A DNA stretch of 6,039 bases, from positions 1-6,039 of the forward strand of contig JBBSUT010000142.1 of assembly GCA_038234155.1 (NCBI GenBank). The letters are read 5' to 3'. The position numbers and the translations under genes were made by a program. This DNA is from Novosphingopyxis sp038234155. Its GTDB lineage: Bacteria > Pseudomonadota > Alphaproteobacteria > Sphingomonadales > Sphingomonadaceae. How positions within the stretch are numbered: position 1 is the first letter of the stretch; every line of letters starts with the position of its first letter. Of this stretch, positions 5,957-6,039 are shown one piece after another. The notes under the pieces are model-generated. The model saw only the letters and a list, made by a program, of their open reading frames with translations, searched no databases and had not been told where the DNA came from.

Positions 5957-5987
5957 TTGACAACGAGACTGGCAAGATCGGTTTATC
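5957..5987 (+). promoter_or_regulatory. Possible promoter reading out of the window
   Basis: A perfect TTGACA at 5957-5962 is followed, 18-19 bases later, by a T/A-rich stretch (GTTTATC, 5981-5987) that could serve as a weak -10. The position, between the end of the ABC gene and the window edge, suits a promoter for the next gene. The -10 match is only about 3 of 6. Confidence 0.3.
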
Positions 5988-6039
5988 TGCAGTTGGGACA
6001 ATTGGCGTGACTGGGCGCAGCCGGGCGCATGCGGCCACA

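Larger units (their letters stand above)
5819..6039. other. Downstream non-coding region
   Basis: No credible gene is complete here. A short inverted repeat TGCGC-ATC-GCGCA (5820-5832) starts just after the ABC stop but has no T-run, so I do not call it a terminator. Next come the 14-bp tandem repeat (5868-5930) and a perfect TTGACA at 5957. GTG 6007 opens a frame that runs off the window edge, with GGGA at 5995-5998 upstream; this is too short to judge. Confidence 0.5.

Overview
GC-rich window with dense gene packing, ATGA/GTGA stop-start overlaps and gene families common in alphaproteobacteria. The gene content and sequence style suggest a sphingomonad (Sphingomonadales). That placement is inference; there is no rRNA or housekeeping marker here to confirm it.

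Layout. Positions 1-226 (+) hold the 3' end of a PAPS-dependent sulfotransferase. Nineteen bases later, 246-533 (+) encodes a PqqD-like RiPP recognition protein (lasso B1 type). Two tandem minus-strand genes follow (1296-1910, then 612-1226). They encode secreted, 204-residue phage-tail-collar/MdpB-like paralogs, about 55% identical to each other. The plus-strand series resumes with a transglutaminase-like cysteine protease of the lasso peptide B2 family (2086-2577, possibly starting at 2050), a nucleotidyltransferase of the NTP_transf_5 type (2574-3833) and a full-length ABC exporter (3830-5818). These last three overlap by 4 bases at each junction, so they are almost certainly one translationally coupled operon. 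The tail of the window (5819-6039) is non-coding as far as I can see, with a 14-bp tandem repeat and a possible promoter facing out of the window.

How it works together. The plus-strand genes look like most of a lasso-peptide-type RiPP cluster. B1 would bind the precursor leader, B2 would cleave the leader, and the ABC protein would export the product. The sulfotransferase and nucleotidyltransferase are candidate tailoring enzymes. The precursor peptide (A) and the asparagine-synthetase-like cyclase (C) are not in the window; the likely place is upstream of the sulfotransferase. Unusual points are the separation of B1 from B2 by an oppositely oriented pair of secreted collar proteins, and an in-frame insertion in the ABC nucleotide-binding domain whose DNA carries a perfect palindrome.
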